Assembly (NCBI RefSeq): GCF_963678635.1
Contig: NC_087068.1
Span: forward strand, 19,517,789-19,581,788
Origin: Symsagittifera roscoffensis
Taxonomy: Eukaryota > Xenacoelomorpha > Acoela > Convolutidae
DNA: 64,000 nt
Reading direction: 5' to 3'
Shown here: piece by piece, positions 23,763 to 34,871 of the stretch
How positions within the stretch are numbered: position 1 is the stretch's first letter
Layout: each line of letters starts with the position of its first letter
Position numbers and translations under genes: made by a program
The notes under the pieces: model-generated
The model's database searches: none
What the model was told of the DNA's origin: nothing
What the model saw: the letters and a program-made list of their open reading frames with translations, nothing else

Positions 23763-24656
23763 TGTAACAGTCGCCTACTTAAGTCACATATCAGGTTAAA
23801 GAAAAATAGGCCCTATAACCATTGGCTCAAGAGTCACTATCTCTTGTGTTTTTCTACCTCGAACGGTCGGAGCCAGTTCGGTTCACTTGCGACATCAGAC
23901 TAAAAACCCGTTACAGCTTAAAGGCCACTACCAAAAAACCCCCACTCTAGAAAATAAGAACATTCTCATACTTGGGTCTCAAAATACCCAAAAAATGCGA
24001 ACGCCGTTAAAAATAGGGTCGGAACAGTCCGTACAGTTACTTTTTATTAGACAGTGGAACTTTGATCCATTTCAGATGGATCAACCTAAAACTCTCCTTA
24101 CCTCAACATAACAATCATAAAACACACTCAAGAAATTTAAATTGAGTACTCACATATCGGCACACTTGAGAATTGGAGTAACTAAATTAACTAGCGAATC
24201 TAGCATGAATATAATTGAATATAACTTGAGAAGTTTGCTATTAATGAATTCCAATCCAAGGAAATGAGTTTTCACTTGAGAATATAGTTTTTGATCTAAA
24301 CCATTGGGAGACTTCAGTTGTCTACCTTTCCACCGAAGGTTCACTCTGGTCGAACTGAATTTCGATGTTCTTTTAATTTCGATTTTTTTCTGTCTCCTTT
24401 CACGAATAAGAAAGCTCTACTCTCGTTCGATTAGGTGTCGGAAATTGCGAACAGCAATTTCCCGCTGCTAAATTTGACCACTTTCCCGCGTTTGTAATTC
24501 AATCGTTCTGATCTTAATTTTCTAATCTTTTCAGTTGTCGCGAGAAACTTGAGCATGACATGTCCCATTCGAATTTTTAAAAAATTCAATTTGACCCCAA
24601 AATCATGTTATTCGCATTGCTCAAGGTCAAATTTCCAAATATGACCGACTGGCACA
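23763..24656 (-). repeat. 3' LTR of element C1 (894 bp)
   Basis: Minus strand starts TGTGCCAGTCGGTCAT at 24656 and ends GGCGACTGTTACA at 23763. It matches C2's LTR (43928-44809) over its length and C1's own partial 5' LTR (43577-43927). A conserved AATAAA (in GTCTAATAAAAAG) lies near 24045. The 5' half holds six copies of CTTGAG/CTCAAG in about 500 bp. The outer flank gives GACGA (23758-23762) as the expected target duplication. Confidence 0.9.
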
Positions 24657-25096
24657 TAATCCCCGGACTCAAGATCAATGTCCTCATTGTGTGTTGCGTC
24701 TGCCAGTGAATCCCCAGAATTCTGAGTGTAGCTCAAGATACAGTGCCAGTGGTTATTTACAGAAGTTTGCAGCAGAATTAAGTTTATCTACACCCCAAAA
24801 TTCACAACCATGTAAAATTGTCGCACTAACAGTAAACAGCAATCAAAATCTGCATACACCTGCACTTTTAATTCATGCTTTGCAAGCTAATGACTTAAAA
24901 TTTCTTTTGTCCCATTCGATCTGGAAAATGTCATGCAACATTTTGACTCATATAACAGATATAGCATATTAATAACAATATCTCGTTCGTTAAAATTTCT
25001 TTTTCGTGAAATCAGATTTCATCCGACTTCACCCTCGAACCCCTTTCCTTCCCTCTCAAGACTCAAGACTCTAGAATTTCCCACCGAGCCACCTGC
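24657..25096 (-). other. 3' untranslated region of element C1
   Basis: About 440 bp between the last ORF and the 3' LTR. No conserved gene is seen. Next to the LTR the element strand reads GAGTCCGGGGATTA, a weak purine-rich stretch that may be the polypurine tract. A short plus-strand ORF here has no counterpart and is not supported. Confidence 0.5.
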
Positions 25097-26434
25097 TCAT
25101 CTCGCGTTCTTCGCCTTGGAGGTGCTAGGCCCAGACACACTTGACACCGCAATCTGTCCTAACAGTGCCTCCTCATCATCGGAGCTAATTACGACCTCTT
25201 CCCAAGCCTTCAGTTGTTCATAAGAACGCATCCATTCCCTCTGTTCTTGCAGCCTCTTTGCTTGGTTGGGCAAACCCTTCACCTTCGACTCCCTATTCAA
25301 GCAAAAGGAGTTGTGCAGACTCAGACTCACGTTCTCCGCCAAGTCCTCTTCCAGTATTGATTCTCTCGCCTTAGTGTTATCTCTAGACACCCTACCAACT
25401 CTTTTCCATCCCGTCGCGATCGCATTTCGATGGGTCAGCAGAGAACTTTTGAAGGCTTCCGGTCCTATCTCTGCCAGGAACTGTCGATATTCCTTTTGAT
25501 GTTTCTTCATGTGATCTATCGTCACCATGTACAGCCAAGACGTCAACGTCGCTCGAAACCACGGAAAAAACCTTATGCGGCTCCATACGTGCCTGACTTG
25601 CATCGGTATGGCAAATACCTTGCATGCAGTCTCAAACAACTCAAGTCCCCTGCAGTAATCTATAGCGTATATTGATTCTGCCGTTGGTGTCTTCGACTCC
25701 CGATATTTCGTCACATTTTCTTCGATCCATCGTAAAGCCAGCATCGTGCTTACCACCAAGAGTGTCACCTTTTGCCTGTGATCTGGTAATCCGATCGGCC
25801 GAATTTCTTCCACATCCCATATTAGGCAGAGGTTTGTGTGATCCGGGTACCACACCGTTTGTGCCAGACAATGGCACAGGCATTCCCCATGTGTGATATC
25901 GATGCTCCGAAGATTGCGTTCTCCCGAAGCTTCTAAGAGAGGTTCCAGTTCTATCATTTTTTCATGCATCGCATCATTCTCCTCCAGGTTTGGAGCACTA
26001 TTCAACGGTTTCCCGATCATATTTTGTCTCTCGAGGTCACTCGTGTTCTCACCTTCCAAACCCAGACGTTCCTCCCCCCAGATTTCACTCAAGTCGTCTC
26101 TCTGTTCCCTCGGCACTGTTCCCCGGATCTTTCTCAATAGTCTGTGTGAGTGATGCGACATTCGAGCCAATCTTACGCACTTGGGCACCGAGAAGGCTTT
26201 GTCTAATAACACCCTCTGGCTGGATACCTCCACCATCGCCATGTGCAGCGGGTAGTGGCTACCACATAGGTTGGCCATCACTGATCCCACTAGGGACTTG
26301 GCATATAATGGCAGACTATAGGCTTTACTCATGGGAAACCCGATCTCCGCCTCATGACTAACTTTCCAGACTCTGATGTGTTTCTGGGCTACTTGCAATA
26401 CCCCAGGCCATGACTTCATGCTTAATGCGGTCAC
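25097..26434 (-). CDS. Unknown ORF u4 of element C1 (445 aa)
   Basis: An open 445-residue frame, the last gene of the element. I do not recognise its fold. The N-terminal ~120 residues are closely matched by C2 at 63589-63972 (SLVGSVMANLCGSHYPLHMA, KAFSVPKCVRLARMSHHSHR). The middle has Cys/His pairs (GECLCHCLAQTVWYPDH) and a helix RQKVTLLVVSTMLALRWIEE. The C-terminal ~70 residues are charged and helical, followed by EEVVISSDDEEALLG, which resembles a phospho-dependent SUMO-interacting motif, then a Ser/Lys-rich end. No signal peptide and no clear envelope features are seen. It may be the end of a larger protein with u3. Confidence 0.6.
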   Translation of the reverse strand: MTALSMKSWPGVLQVAQKHIRVWKVSHEAEIGFPMSKAYSLPLYAKSLVGSVMANLCGSHYPLHMAMVEVSSQRVLLDKAFSVPKCVRLARMSHHSHRLLRKIRGTVPREQRDDLSEIWGEERLGLEGENTSDLERQNMIGKPLNSAPNLEENDAMHEKMIELEPLLEASGERNLRSIDITHGECLCHCLAQTVWYPDHTNLCLIWDVEEIRPIGLPDHRQKVTLLVVSTMLALRWIEENVTKYRESKTPTAESIYAIDYCRGLELFETACKVFAIPMQVRHVWSRIRFFPWFRATLTSWLYMVTIDHMKKHQKEYRQFLAEIGPEAFKSSLLTHRNAIATGWKRVGRVSRDNTKARESILEEDLAENVSLSLHNSFCLNRESKVKGLPNQAKRLQEQREWMRSYEQLKAWEEVVISSDDEEALLGQIAVSSVSGPSTSKAKNAR

Positions 26435-27651
26435 CTAATGGTGTTCAGACTCTAGCATCTCCAGTGACTGTATACTGCACATCCTCGAGAAGAATCCCAA
26501 AGCTGTTGCTATGTTCACGGCGGTATTCACGTAGCACTCAGCCACTATCTGTACTTCACTCTTCTCCCTTTCTGTGATGTCTCCAAACCAAGTGATTAGG
26601 TCTTCTTTTTGAAAGGACTGTATCCTGACGCATGATCGTCCATCACAAGTGTGTTTTCCGCTTCCACACGTCAGGTCAAGACAATTACCCGGCTCCATCT
26701 TTTTAACCCATCGTAGCTTGCTCGTTGCTTCGCCTGACTCCTTCATCTGAGGCAAGATCAGCTTGTGTACTATACTCAGTGTTGCTAGGTCCTCGTCTTT
26801 TGTCGGTGCGAGCCTCACTCGCTCCGTGACCTCCTCGATCAGGCTTGCGTGGGGATGTGGGTACCAGGAGGGTCTCAGCAACTTCCAAACCACTCCTAAG
26901 TTCGTAACCAGCATGCCGTTTCCCTTACCCTTTTTCAATTCGACTCTTTTGTTTGAGCGCGCCACACTCCTCATTTCTGGCATCTTCTCAAGAATCAAGC
27001 CCAAGCTCGGCTTCTCTCTTTCTGCTGGGTCTATCTCCATTATCTTTTCCGTCCAAAACTTTAATAGCTCTGTCACTTCGTAATTCCTGTGAGCGCTCCC
27101 GGCCTCTGAATCCAAGAAGGGGTTGTATGCTATTCCCATCACTCCAGACACGTATTGATATTCTCCCTTATTATTGGGTCTCGAGTATTCTCCAGCCGAG
27201 GCTAAGTTACGATGCACGTCATGTCCCTCTTCAAATTTCTTGTTATGGAACCTCCGTATTTCATCTAGTTTTCTATGATTCTCTAGAGAATGCCTGGAGC
27301 TATCCTCCTTTTCTATTCCAGTACACTGGTATACACTCAGGATGACCGCTAAGATTCTCCTTTCCTTGTCTTGCTTCCGATTGCTCTCTGCTGACACGCT
27401 TGGATGGTACTGTCGGTCATCACGGATATTATATCCCTCAAGAAACAAGTAGCATTTTTTCTCCTTGCCAGACTCAAGCCTGAATTATCCCTGGCGACGT
27501 GCTGCATCAGCATCTGATAAATCTCCAGATTCTTGCCGCCCAGCCTCAACTTGTCATGTGAGGTCAACGTCTCTAGCTCTATTCCCATCTGGCTCCACGC
27601 AAACATCAGCTGTCCCGCTGTCCTAACGAAGGGATTTGCTATCAACGGCAA
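26435..27651 (-). pseudogene. Unknown ORF u3 of element C1
   Basis: Frames 27651-27349 and 27448-26435 match C2 62547-63582. Conserved blocks include LEIYQMLMQHVARDNSGLSL, YQYVSGVMGIAYNPFLDSEA, VTELLKFWTEKIMEIDPAER and a Cys-rich block CLDLTCGSGKHTCDGRSC. The last looks like a zinc-binding or disulphide cluster rather than a methyltransferase motif (see rejected items). Mostly helical and charged. No family recognised. Broken. Confidence 0.5.
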
Positions 27652-29162
27652 CGCAGATTCTCATCGGTTCCTCAAAAAAATCCCGTAGTAAGAGCTGCCA
27701 AGTTCGTTTCAGTTGGCTCCCCAGTTCTAACTTGTTGATCTCGGCCTTTTGTTTGGTAGTCCAATTGCGACGCTTGCGGGACACTCCACGATCGAGCTTT
27801 TTGATCGAGTTCCCACATCTGTCCACTAGTCGAACCCCTCTTTGTGTTCGTCTTCTGGGGTCTGACGTCTTCTTCCGTTGCCAAACTTGTGGAAACCTTC
27901 ATCTCTTTTTCTACCTCGGCAAACTTCCTTGGTTCGGAATTACCCTTGTAGGCTGCTGTCTTCCACCGCGCTAGGACCATGGGAGCAGTCTCCCTCAGAT
28001 TTTTCTCAGAGACTGCGTCCGTCGAAGGACTACTCAACCCCTCTACCTCTCTCTTCCTCTTCAGAGACTTCACACCTCTACTTGGGGGCGTCGCCGCTAT
28101 CATCACTGATTCGACCGCTTTATCCTGGTCCGACCCTTCAAACTCTTGCCTCCCCCCTGCTCGAGCCTTAAGGATATTAGTACTTTTAATCATCCTCCCT
28201 AACAACTTCAATCATTTTATCATCAGTTTTTTGTTTCAGAGTAGAGCTGTCTTTACATTCATCATCCCTGGTCTTCTGTCGCGTCTCTCTCAACTTGACC
28301 ATCTTGCTCAGTAACTCTTTTCTTGCTTTTTCAGCCAGCCCGGAGCCCATCAACACCGGTTCCCCGAGCTTGACCACTGTGTTCCACAGTTCTTCCTTGA
28401 AGTTATCTAGTGTGGTCTCACTCTTCGTCTCTTGATTAAATTCATTCAAGAATTCCCGCCAATCCTTCTCATCCAGAGTCTCTAGAAAATGCTCTTGTTC
28501 CCCTCAAACTTGTTCTTCTGCCCCTCTTCTGTACTCAAGAGTATCATCCCCATGTTGGAAGTTTTGCTTGTCGATGGTAATTCCAGGCCTTTCGGAGGGG
28601 ATGAGGTCAGAGGTGGCGTGGCCGTGTCCACCCAATCATCTCCGCTCAGGTCCTGCAGCAGTTCCTGGGCGGTGAAATCATCCTCAGCTGGTTTCGGCTC
28701 AGGCGTATTGCCCACTTCCATCTCCTCTCCTGTTTCACTGAGAGTTTCAGCCATGCTTTCCGCTTCTGACTCGGCTCGCCTTTTCTCAAGTATCTCTCTA
28801 AATCGGTTTTCTACGGGGCCGCTTCTCTTGTCCCCTGGGGTGCCTACTGATAGGGGTGAGGGTGTCGCTGGGTTTTGCTTCTTGTATTCCGTCAGGGCCA
28901 TATATTAAAAGCCTGCCGCATCCAGCTCTTTCTCTTCTTGTTTCATTTCCACTTGCTGTAATCCGTAAGGCGCCCGGTACTTTCTTGTGGCAAACTTCAT
29001 CTCGTCTTTCAGTGTGATGTGCCCTTCTTCTACAATCCTCCTACCATCATCCCATACCGGCAACGTGTTCTCCAAGTTCGCTTGATCGAGCGTTCTCAAG
29101 AGGTCCCGAACCTTGAATTTTGGAGGCATTGAGCCTCTCATTTTTTCGCTTGAGTCGTCCAC
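27623..29162 (-). pseudogene. Unknown ORF u2 of element C1
   Basis: Matches C2 60761-62126 and beyond. It starts MPPKFKVRDLLRTLDQANLE (29132, just inside the frame 29162-28905), followed by an acidic part with EELLQDLSGDDWVDT-type sequence and TPPLTSSP, a helical block KEELWNTVVKLGEPVLMGSG with LAEKARKELLSKMVKLRETR, and a Lys/Ser-rich region with DAVSEKNLRETAPMVLARWK. Low-complexity charged segments suggest a long, partly disordered protein. Not recognised. Broken. Confidence 0.5.
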
Positions 29163-29501
29163 GAGTTTATCTTGATATCACAAGTATGGAAGTAGACCGC
29201 TGCTGTATATCCAATGAACAAGGGGTCCCAGCCATCGGTGAACTACCTTTGCTGCTTTTCAACCGTGGCTCTTGCGAACAGGGATGGGACCACCAGGGGG
29301 CTATTCATCCCCAGGGTCATTCTTCTGACTGTTGGGAACTCAGCAACGGTGGCGGGCAGGATTTCCTTCTCTAGTATCGCCTCTAGCTCCCTCTTCACCA
29401 ACTCGAAGCTCTTTTTTCACGCGGGGATTCTCAGGATTTCTTGACCGTCCGCCGTTAGGGGATTCAGATTCCAGAACTTGAGATAAGTCTCAATAGGGCC
29501 T

Positions 29502-30499
29502 TCACGCTTTCCCCCATCCTACATTGCAAATGCCCCGGATGTTGAACACTACCAGCTCGAGATATTTCACCTTTCCAAAGAGCACTATATTACTCATTCG
29601 TGCCTTCAGCACCTCTTGTCGACACCAGTTCAACGCCGTCCCATCCAACACGCTTATTAGGCTCACTTTTACCACTGAATTGCGGTATGCCGCCATTAGA
29701 GGATCCGGAAAGGCGTACGTAACCGCTGGTCCGTAAACACAAGTCACGACCTCCTCTATTCCCCTGATCACTTCCACTGGTTCAGATCTCATTGCCAGGC
29801 ATATATCAGTCAGCAGAGGGATACCACCATTCGCCTCCTTCCGTTCATCTCTCGTCTTGGGATTCTTCTCCTCGCCGTTCATGTGTCGGTTTTGCATCAG
29901 AAGATACTCCACTAGCAACGTCTTCAGTCCGGCAGCGCACTTGTATGAGTAGGTGTCCATGCTTGAGTGGGTCTTTCCCATTGACAGGGGCTCCCCATAT
30001 TTCAATAACCAAATGAAACGCCACCAGTTCGCCATGAGTCAGGATCACCAGTGTCAGATACTCGTCAATTCGAAGTGTCTCTGCTCCCCTGCTGAACATG
30101 TACGCTGGACCCATGTTAAAACAGGTACCTTGGGTAAACCAAGTATAGGGCCAGCAAGAGGATTATGCGCATACTCAACAGCTCTTGCACAAAGGCCCCA
30201 AAAATGGTCTCTTTCGCATAAAATACTCCAGCCATGTATTTCTTTTCCCAACAAGGACTCAAGAATTTCAGGATTTCGTGATCTTTCCTTGTCCTCAACT
30301 CACCTTTTGCATGCTCCCTCCAGAATCCTCCAATTGTGACCTCGTTCGCTGCCGTGACGAATCTCCCCACCGTCATCTCCCTACTCTCGGCTATCCCCAA
30401 CTGTCCCTCAAGAAATTCCCAGATCTGCCTCACGAGAGGTGGGGCACTCTCCCTCGTCTTATCCGCAGCATTCTCTAGTTTGGGATTAGAAATATCCAC
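29502..30499 (-). pseudogene. Unknown ORF u1 of element C1
   Basis: Matches C2 59300-60718. Element-strand blocks: PPLVRQIWEFLEGQLGIAES, VTAANEVTIGGFWREHAKGE, the hydrophobic LLLALYLVYPRYLFNMGPAY, YLTLVILTHGELVAFHLV, and AYRNSVVKVSLISVLDGTAL. The hydrophobic stretch could be a membrane helix or a buried core helix. No known domain is seen. It continues the SGNH-like ORF upstream and may belong to the same protein. Broken. Confidence 0.5.
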
Positions 30500-30648
30500 C
30501 TGCCTCTCTCTTGTGTCAGTCGATATACCATCGCTTCCAGTTGTTTTTCGGCCGCAGCCACATTCTTTCTTTCGTTACTTGGTCCCCTTGATTTGCTGGT
30601 GGAGCTCGTGATGGTCAAGTCCATACCTCGTAACCATAGGCCGGAAAA

Positions 30649-31640
30649 TCAGGTGAGGTGAGCTATTATTGGGTGGTCATCCCCTATTTCTGGACTGAAC
30701 TTCAGTTGCCGAGCGAGAATCGAGATCTCAAGTAAGAGGACCTCATCTAAAACAATGAGGATGTCTGCCAATTCATAGAATCCCCTTAATGCTTGGGACA
30801 CGTCCACCCATGCCGCTGCCAGTTCTGACTTCCGAAGTCTCAAGTTCGTGGGCTCCAGCTCCCGATTGAGAGCTGCCATCAGAATCCGCCATGCGTTCCC
30901 TTCGGCTATTAGGACCAAAATGGCATACACAAACTGCAGAGCAGGAGGCATGCTCGCGTACCCAGGGGACGTCGTAAATACCACTTTCGTTTTAGGTCCG
31001 AATCGAGAATTGACATTTTCTTGCACCTCGTTCATTGCGGCAAACAACGTCTGGATGGCCTCCCAGATTTTATTTGGCATAGGCGCATCGCCTTTCAACT
31101 GCTCTAGAAATCCAGCCGCATGCAGGTGATCGTTCATTCCTGCGAATAGCAGTAGCTCTGGCTCACAAGGCATATCTGACTTCATCGCTACCACCAGAGC
31201 CAACATCTGGTTCAACTCCGCACCTGGCAGCGAGTATACCAGAGTTTCCGGCCAGAACAACTTGGGAGACGTTCCCTCGAAATCCGAGCCCGTCACGATG
31301 ATCAACCTCGCGGCCGCCGGATCCGCTCTATCGTATACTGCCAGTGTCTTGGCCAACTGGACGCTCCCGCAGGGTTTTCCATATCTTGGATCGTCCGCTA
31401 ATTTTTAACCCTCGTAGGCGGCGTCTGGTAGTTCCATCTCTTTTGGTTCCAGTAGCTTATCTTCTACCCTCAACTGCGCGGGAGTTGCCAATCTGATTCT
31501 CGCAATACTTGTTCGGTGCTTGAGGGCTCCACTGTGAGTCCTGGACTCCGCAGCAACTTGAGTGGCCTGTAATTGATCGGTCCCATGATTGATTTCACGG
31601 GGATCCCAGTCAGATCAGCCGTCTCTATTATTCTTGCTCT
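30649..31640 (-). pseudogene. Second SGNH-like ORF (SGNH-B), element C1
   Basis: Frame 31356-30649 has IIVTGSDFEGTSPKLFWPET, YSLPGAELNQML, LLLFAGMNDHLHAAG and a late GDDHPIIAHLT, in the order of SGNH blocks I, II, III and V, although the first block reads G-S-D. It matches C2 58031-59770 closely. A hydrolase role is an inference from motif order only; the substrate is unknown. It follows SGNH-A directly. Confidence 0.45.
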
Positions 31641-33004
31641 TTAGAAATGCGCTTCGTGGGCCTTTAACCAATCCACGCAATGGTGTCGGCTCAAGTCCCC
31701 ATGTGACACGTGCTTGAGCCCCAGGGCATCCGCCAACTCCTGTCTGCACTCCAGATCCTCCTGATCCAACTCCTTTATCTTCTCCAGGTATCGTGTTCGG
31801 CTTGTTTCCGCTGGTCTCTCCACTCTCTTGCTATCTACCACCACCACTGAGGATACCACTGAACTTTGGGGCGTCGATGACTCTGCTTCCTTGGCTTCCA
31901 TCGGCGTGGAACCCGGTAATCTGATCCGGCTGCTCCTCGAGCTGTCTCTTGAGTCGAATCTGGCTCTCAGGCGACTGGACAGGGGTCTTGTAGCAAAAAA
32001 AGGGGGTGTTGGGGGTGGACCGAATGTGAATTGGGCCGTTTCAAGCAGATCTGCCTCCAGCGCACTTATGTGCCTCTGGAAGACATTTTTCAACCACTCC
32101 ACGCCCCTAGGTCTGTTAAAATGGATTCTGTCTGAAGACGCATCCTCCAGGAAGGATCGCTCCATCAGGTCTGCTACGTCCAACAATCTGACGGGAAGGA
32201 CACTCCTCTGATGTATCTGCCTGAATATTTCGTTCAGGTTCCGCACTTTCTCGTTCATTTCCATCGCATGTTGGTCGGCCTTCAAGTTATAAGGGATGGT
32301 GCAAATTGTGAGTATGGCGGGATCCATCTGAATCCGCAACTCCTCCAGAATGCTGCTCATTTTATCATGTAGCCTCATCACTTTCCTTGACTCACCTCTG
32401 GACACGTCCTTGTTCCCCATCATTTGAGTCACTGTATACATTTTTGCCATCCTCAGCATCTCGAGTGATGCCAACATCTGCGGCGTTGCGGCTCCAGAGA
32501 AACTCAAGATTCCAGTCTGCCAGTGCGACTGGATCCGGGTCAGCACCCGTATCAGGCTGTCCCCGACAATCATGTGAATTGCAACCTCCGGTTTTTTTGC
32601 TTTGTATAGTATCATGGAGGGTGTTTTACTCGTGGACTGGTCCGCGGATCTTGCCGGTGGTCTGGTCGGTAAAGGGAACTCTCCCGCGCCGTACTCAATG
32701 TTATTGTTCAAGCCAGGATTTCTCGCCATGTCGAATCCTCTCACAACCCATCCACATTCCAGGACAACCACTTGGTCTGTTTTTGATTGGATATCCCATC
32801 TGTGGTGTAACCAACCATCAAGACAGCTTCTGTCGCGGACTCCCTGCATTCAACTTGCGCCTCCAACTGCAGAATGGCGTTTAACATCACTGCCATCCTC
32901 TCATCCACTTGGGTGTAGTCCAGATCCCTCAACCGTCTGTACAGTTCATCGAGAGTAGGTCTCTTCAGTGCAGCAGGCATGGATTTCCAAAAGCGATCTG
33001 CCAT
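31641..33004 (-). pseudogene. SGNH/GDSL hydrolase ORF (SGNH-A), element C1
   Basis: The gene starts MADRFWKSMPAALKRPTLDE at 33004 (in frame 33145-32741) with an ~80-residue helical N-terminus (RRLRDLDYTQVDERMAVMLN). Frame 32849-31641 then shows block I IHMIVGDSLIRVL (GDSL near residue 96), block II ILSFSGAATPQML, a block III region near residue 145, and block V HFNRPRGVEWL. These are the SGNH/GDSL esterase blocks in order. The C-terminal ~100 residues are charged and helical. An esterase in a Gypsy element is unusual; SGNH esterases are known in ORF1 of CR1/L2-type LINEs. Broken. Confidence 0.7.
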
Positions 33005-33462
33005 TTTCACGACTTCTAGATGATCTTGCGTACCAACCAACTTGAGTTTTACCTTACCAACCAACTTGAGTATTACCTTACCAACCAACTTGAGAACTCG
33101 AGAAATATCTCCTTTTGGATGTTGCTGATCGTGAACTTTGTTCAAGACTTTCTTTTTCTTTCAAGTGAGTGCGGCTAGGTCGTCAACTCAGTTTAACAAA
33201 TCAATCTGAAAACAAAATCCATTTTTAGAACAATTTGATTGATTCCTAACTCAAACCCCCCCCCCCATTGTTGTGTTTAAAACATTGTTCGTTTGTCATC
33301 TCACTAAAATACTTCAACTTGGAGTTTTAAGAGCATGCAGATTCATTTCCTGTTTTAGCACAGTCAACTCTCTAAAATTTGATTGTCATACCAATTGCGT
33401 TAAAATCCATTTACCTGCTTCGTGCCCCAGTATACCTAACTTGAGATTCCCATGTACCCAAC
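33005..33462 (-). other. Spacer with tandem repeats and predicted splice acceptor, element C1
   Basis: A 458-bp non-coding stretch between the macro-like ORF and SGNH-A. Three copies of a ~23-bp unit with core ACTCAAGTTGGTTGGTAAGG lie at about 33035-33100. On the element strand GGATTTTGTTTTCAG ends at 33206, a good 3' splice-site sequence about 200 nt before the SGNH-A ATG. C2 has the same arrangement. A C11 run is at 33256-33266. Confidence 0.6.
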
Positions 33463-34290
33463 TCAGGCGATACTCAAGTAGTATTTCTTGTGTAGATGCA
33501 CCATTTTTTCCGTTTCTGCGAAGACCACATGTAGGATAGCGTACAGTTCCCTTGGGCTCAACTTGCCTCTGTTCGGGTCATAGATCGGCATCGAGACCTC
33601 CATTATTCCTCTTTCGACCATGAAGTCTCGCAGCCTTGTTAGTACCAGCATCACGTGCTCAGGGTCTATTGTGTTCCTTTCATTGACCCTCGTTACCAGA
33701 AAGCACAAGTACTTCCCTGGAACTTGTGAAACTGATGGGGGAAGCGCAGCCATTCCCCCCAACCCCGGTCTCTGCCTGAATAGAAACTCCACGTTCTGAT
33801 ACTCTCTTGAAGTCGATCTCTAGTCTTGATTTGAATCTCATGTCCGCCGTTATGCAGATTGCGCTGGTCCTGCCTGACAGAATGAAGACGCTGTCCGTAA
33901 TCAGGATGCCCTCTGAATATTCATTTGGAATTTCAAATTTTGTTTTGAAATTCCTTCCTATGGTAGGCTCAGCCTCCTCCTCATCCACTTACAGCCCGCT
34001 CGTTTCTCTCACTTCTTTGAGTTTCTTTATCATCAAATTTTTGGTGTGGGTAAGTCCTACCCCCACTCCCCGGACAAAAATACTTGTCGACGTCCCCGTC
34101 GATGATGCTGGGTCTAAATTATCTGGTGGTATTTCGAGCGCCTGCCGGTGGCCGTCCAACCGAAGAGGATTCTTTCGTTTTCACGTGTTTTTCCGCCGAC
34201 TTGTCGACCTGCTGGATGCTTTGCTCCTCATCACTCTTACTCTTGACGTCGCTCATCCACTCTAGTATCTTCAAGTTTGTGTTTTCCCTC
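33463..34290 (-). pseudogene. Macro-domain-like protein, element C1
   Basis: Frames 33988-33680 and 33792-33463 carry the macro-like blocks: FEIPNEYSEGILITDSVFIL, SAICITADMRFKSRL, FLFRQRPGLGGMAALPPSVS, GKYLCFLVTRVNERNTIDPE, LRDFMVERGIMEVSMPIYDP and PRELYAILHVVFAE. The last blocks line up well with TARG1/OARD1 (L..LK.. in a helix, then G-x-x-x-LSMPRIG, then a helix ending ...I.EVF). Known macro domains bind or remove ADP-ribose; viral ones blunt PARP-based antiviral responses. That role here is an inference. Broken. Confidence 0.65.
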
Positions 34291-34292
34291 CT

Positions 34293-34871
34293 TTATATCT
34301 CGCTCTGTTCCAGATCTGTCTCTTGTTCTGGTGTGGAGTAGTCTTCCTGCGGGTAGTGTTCACTGTCGTTGATGATCTGCCATTCATCGTCGGCTGCCAG
34401 TTCGCCCACACTCAGTAGCTCTTCGCATAATTTATCAGACTGTATCTTATCAATCAAGAAGTCATCTCCGTACCTATTGTACCTCATGCCTGTCCGTTTG
34501 CGATTGCCACTCCTGGTTCCCGCTGGTATCGGCAAGTCTGGTTCTGTCCACTTCGGAACCTCGTCCTGCTCCGAATCGTTCCAGTCTTCTTTCACAAAGG
34601 ATTCCGCCTCTGAGTCCGCTTCTATCTCTTCATTATCGTCCAAACTCAAGTCCTCGTTGACATCATTTTTCTCTCTGGTGCCCTTTTCGTTCACCTCGCA
34701 TGCTGGCTCCACCAATAGGTACTCGAGTCCCTCCATATTCTGCGGTACGCACCAGTCTTTTGGGGATGGGACATGCGGTTTCAGGTTTTCGTAATGCGCT
34801 GCTCGCCCCGTAACAAGCGGTAGAACCGTCCTTGCTGGTGCACTTCCGTTATCATGAACGGTCCTCTCCAT
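34293..34871 (-). pseudogene. Integrase-tail ORF, element C1
   Basis: Frame of 192 residues: VTGRAAHYENLKPHVPSPKD, WCVPQNMEGLEYLLVEPACE, an acidic middle and RTGMRYNRYGDDFLIDKIQS. Equivalent to 11968-12543 and 54407-55051. It is the Pol C-terminus of the element, probably flexible except at the ends. Confidence 0.6.
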
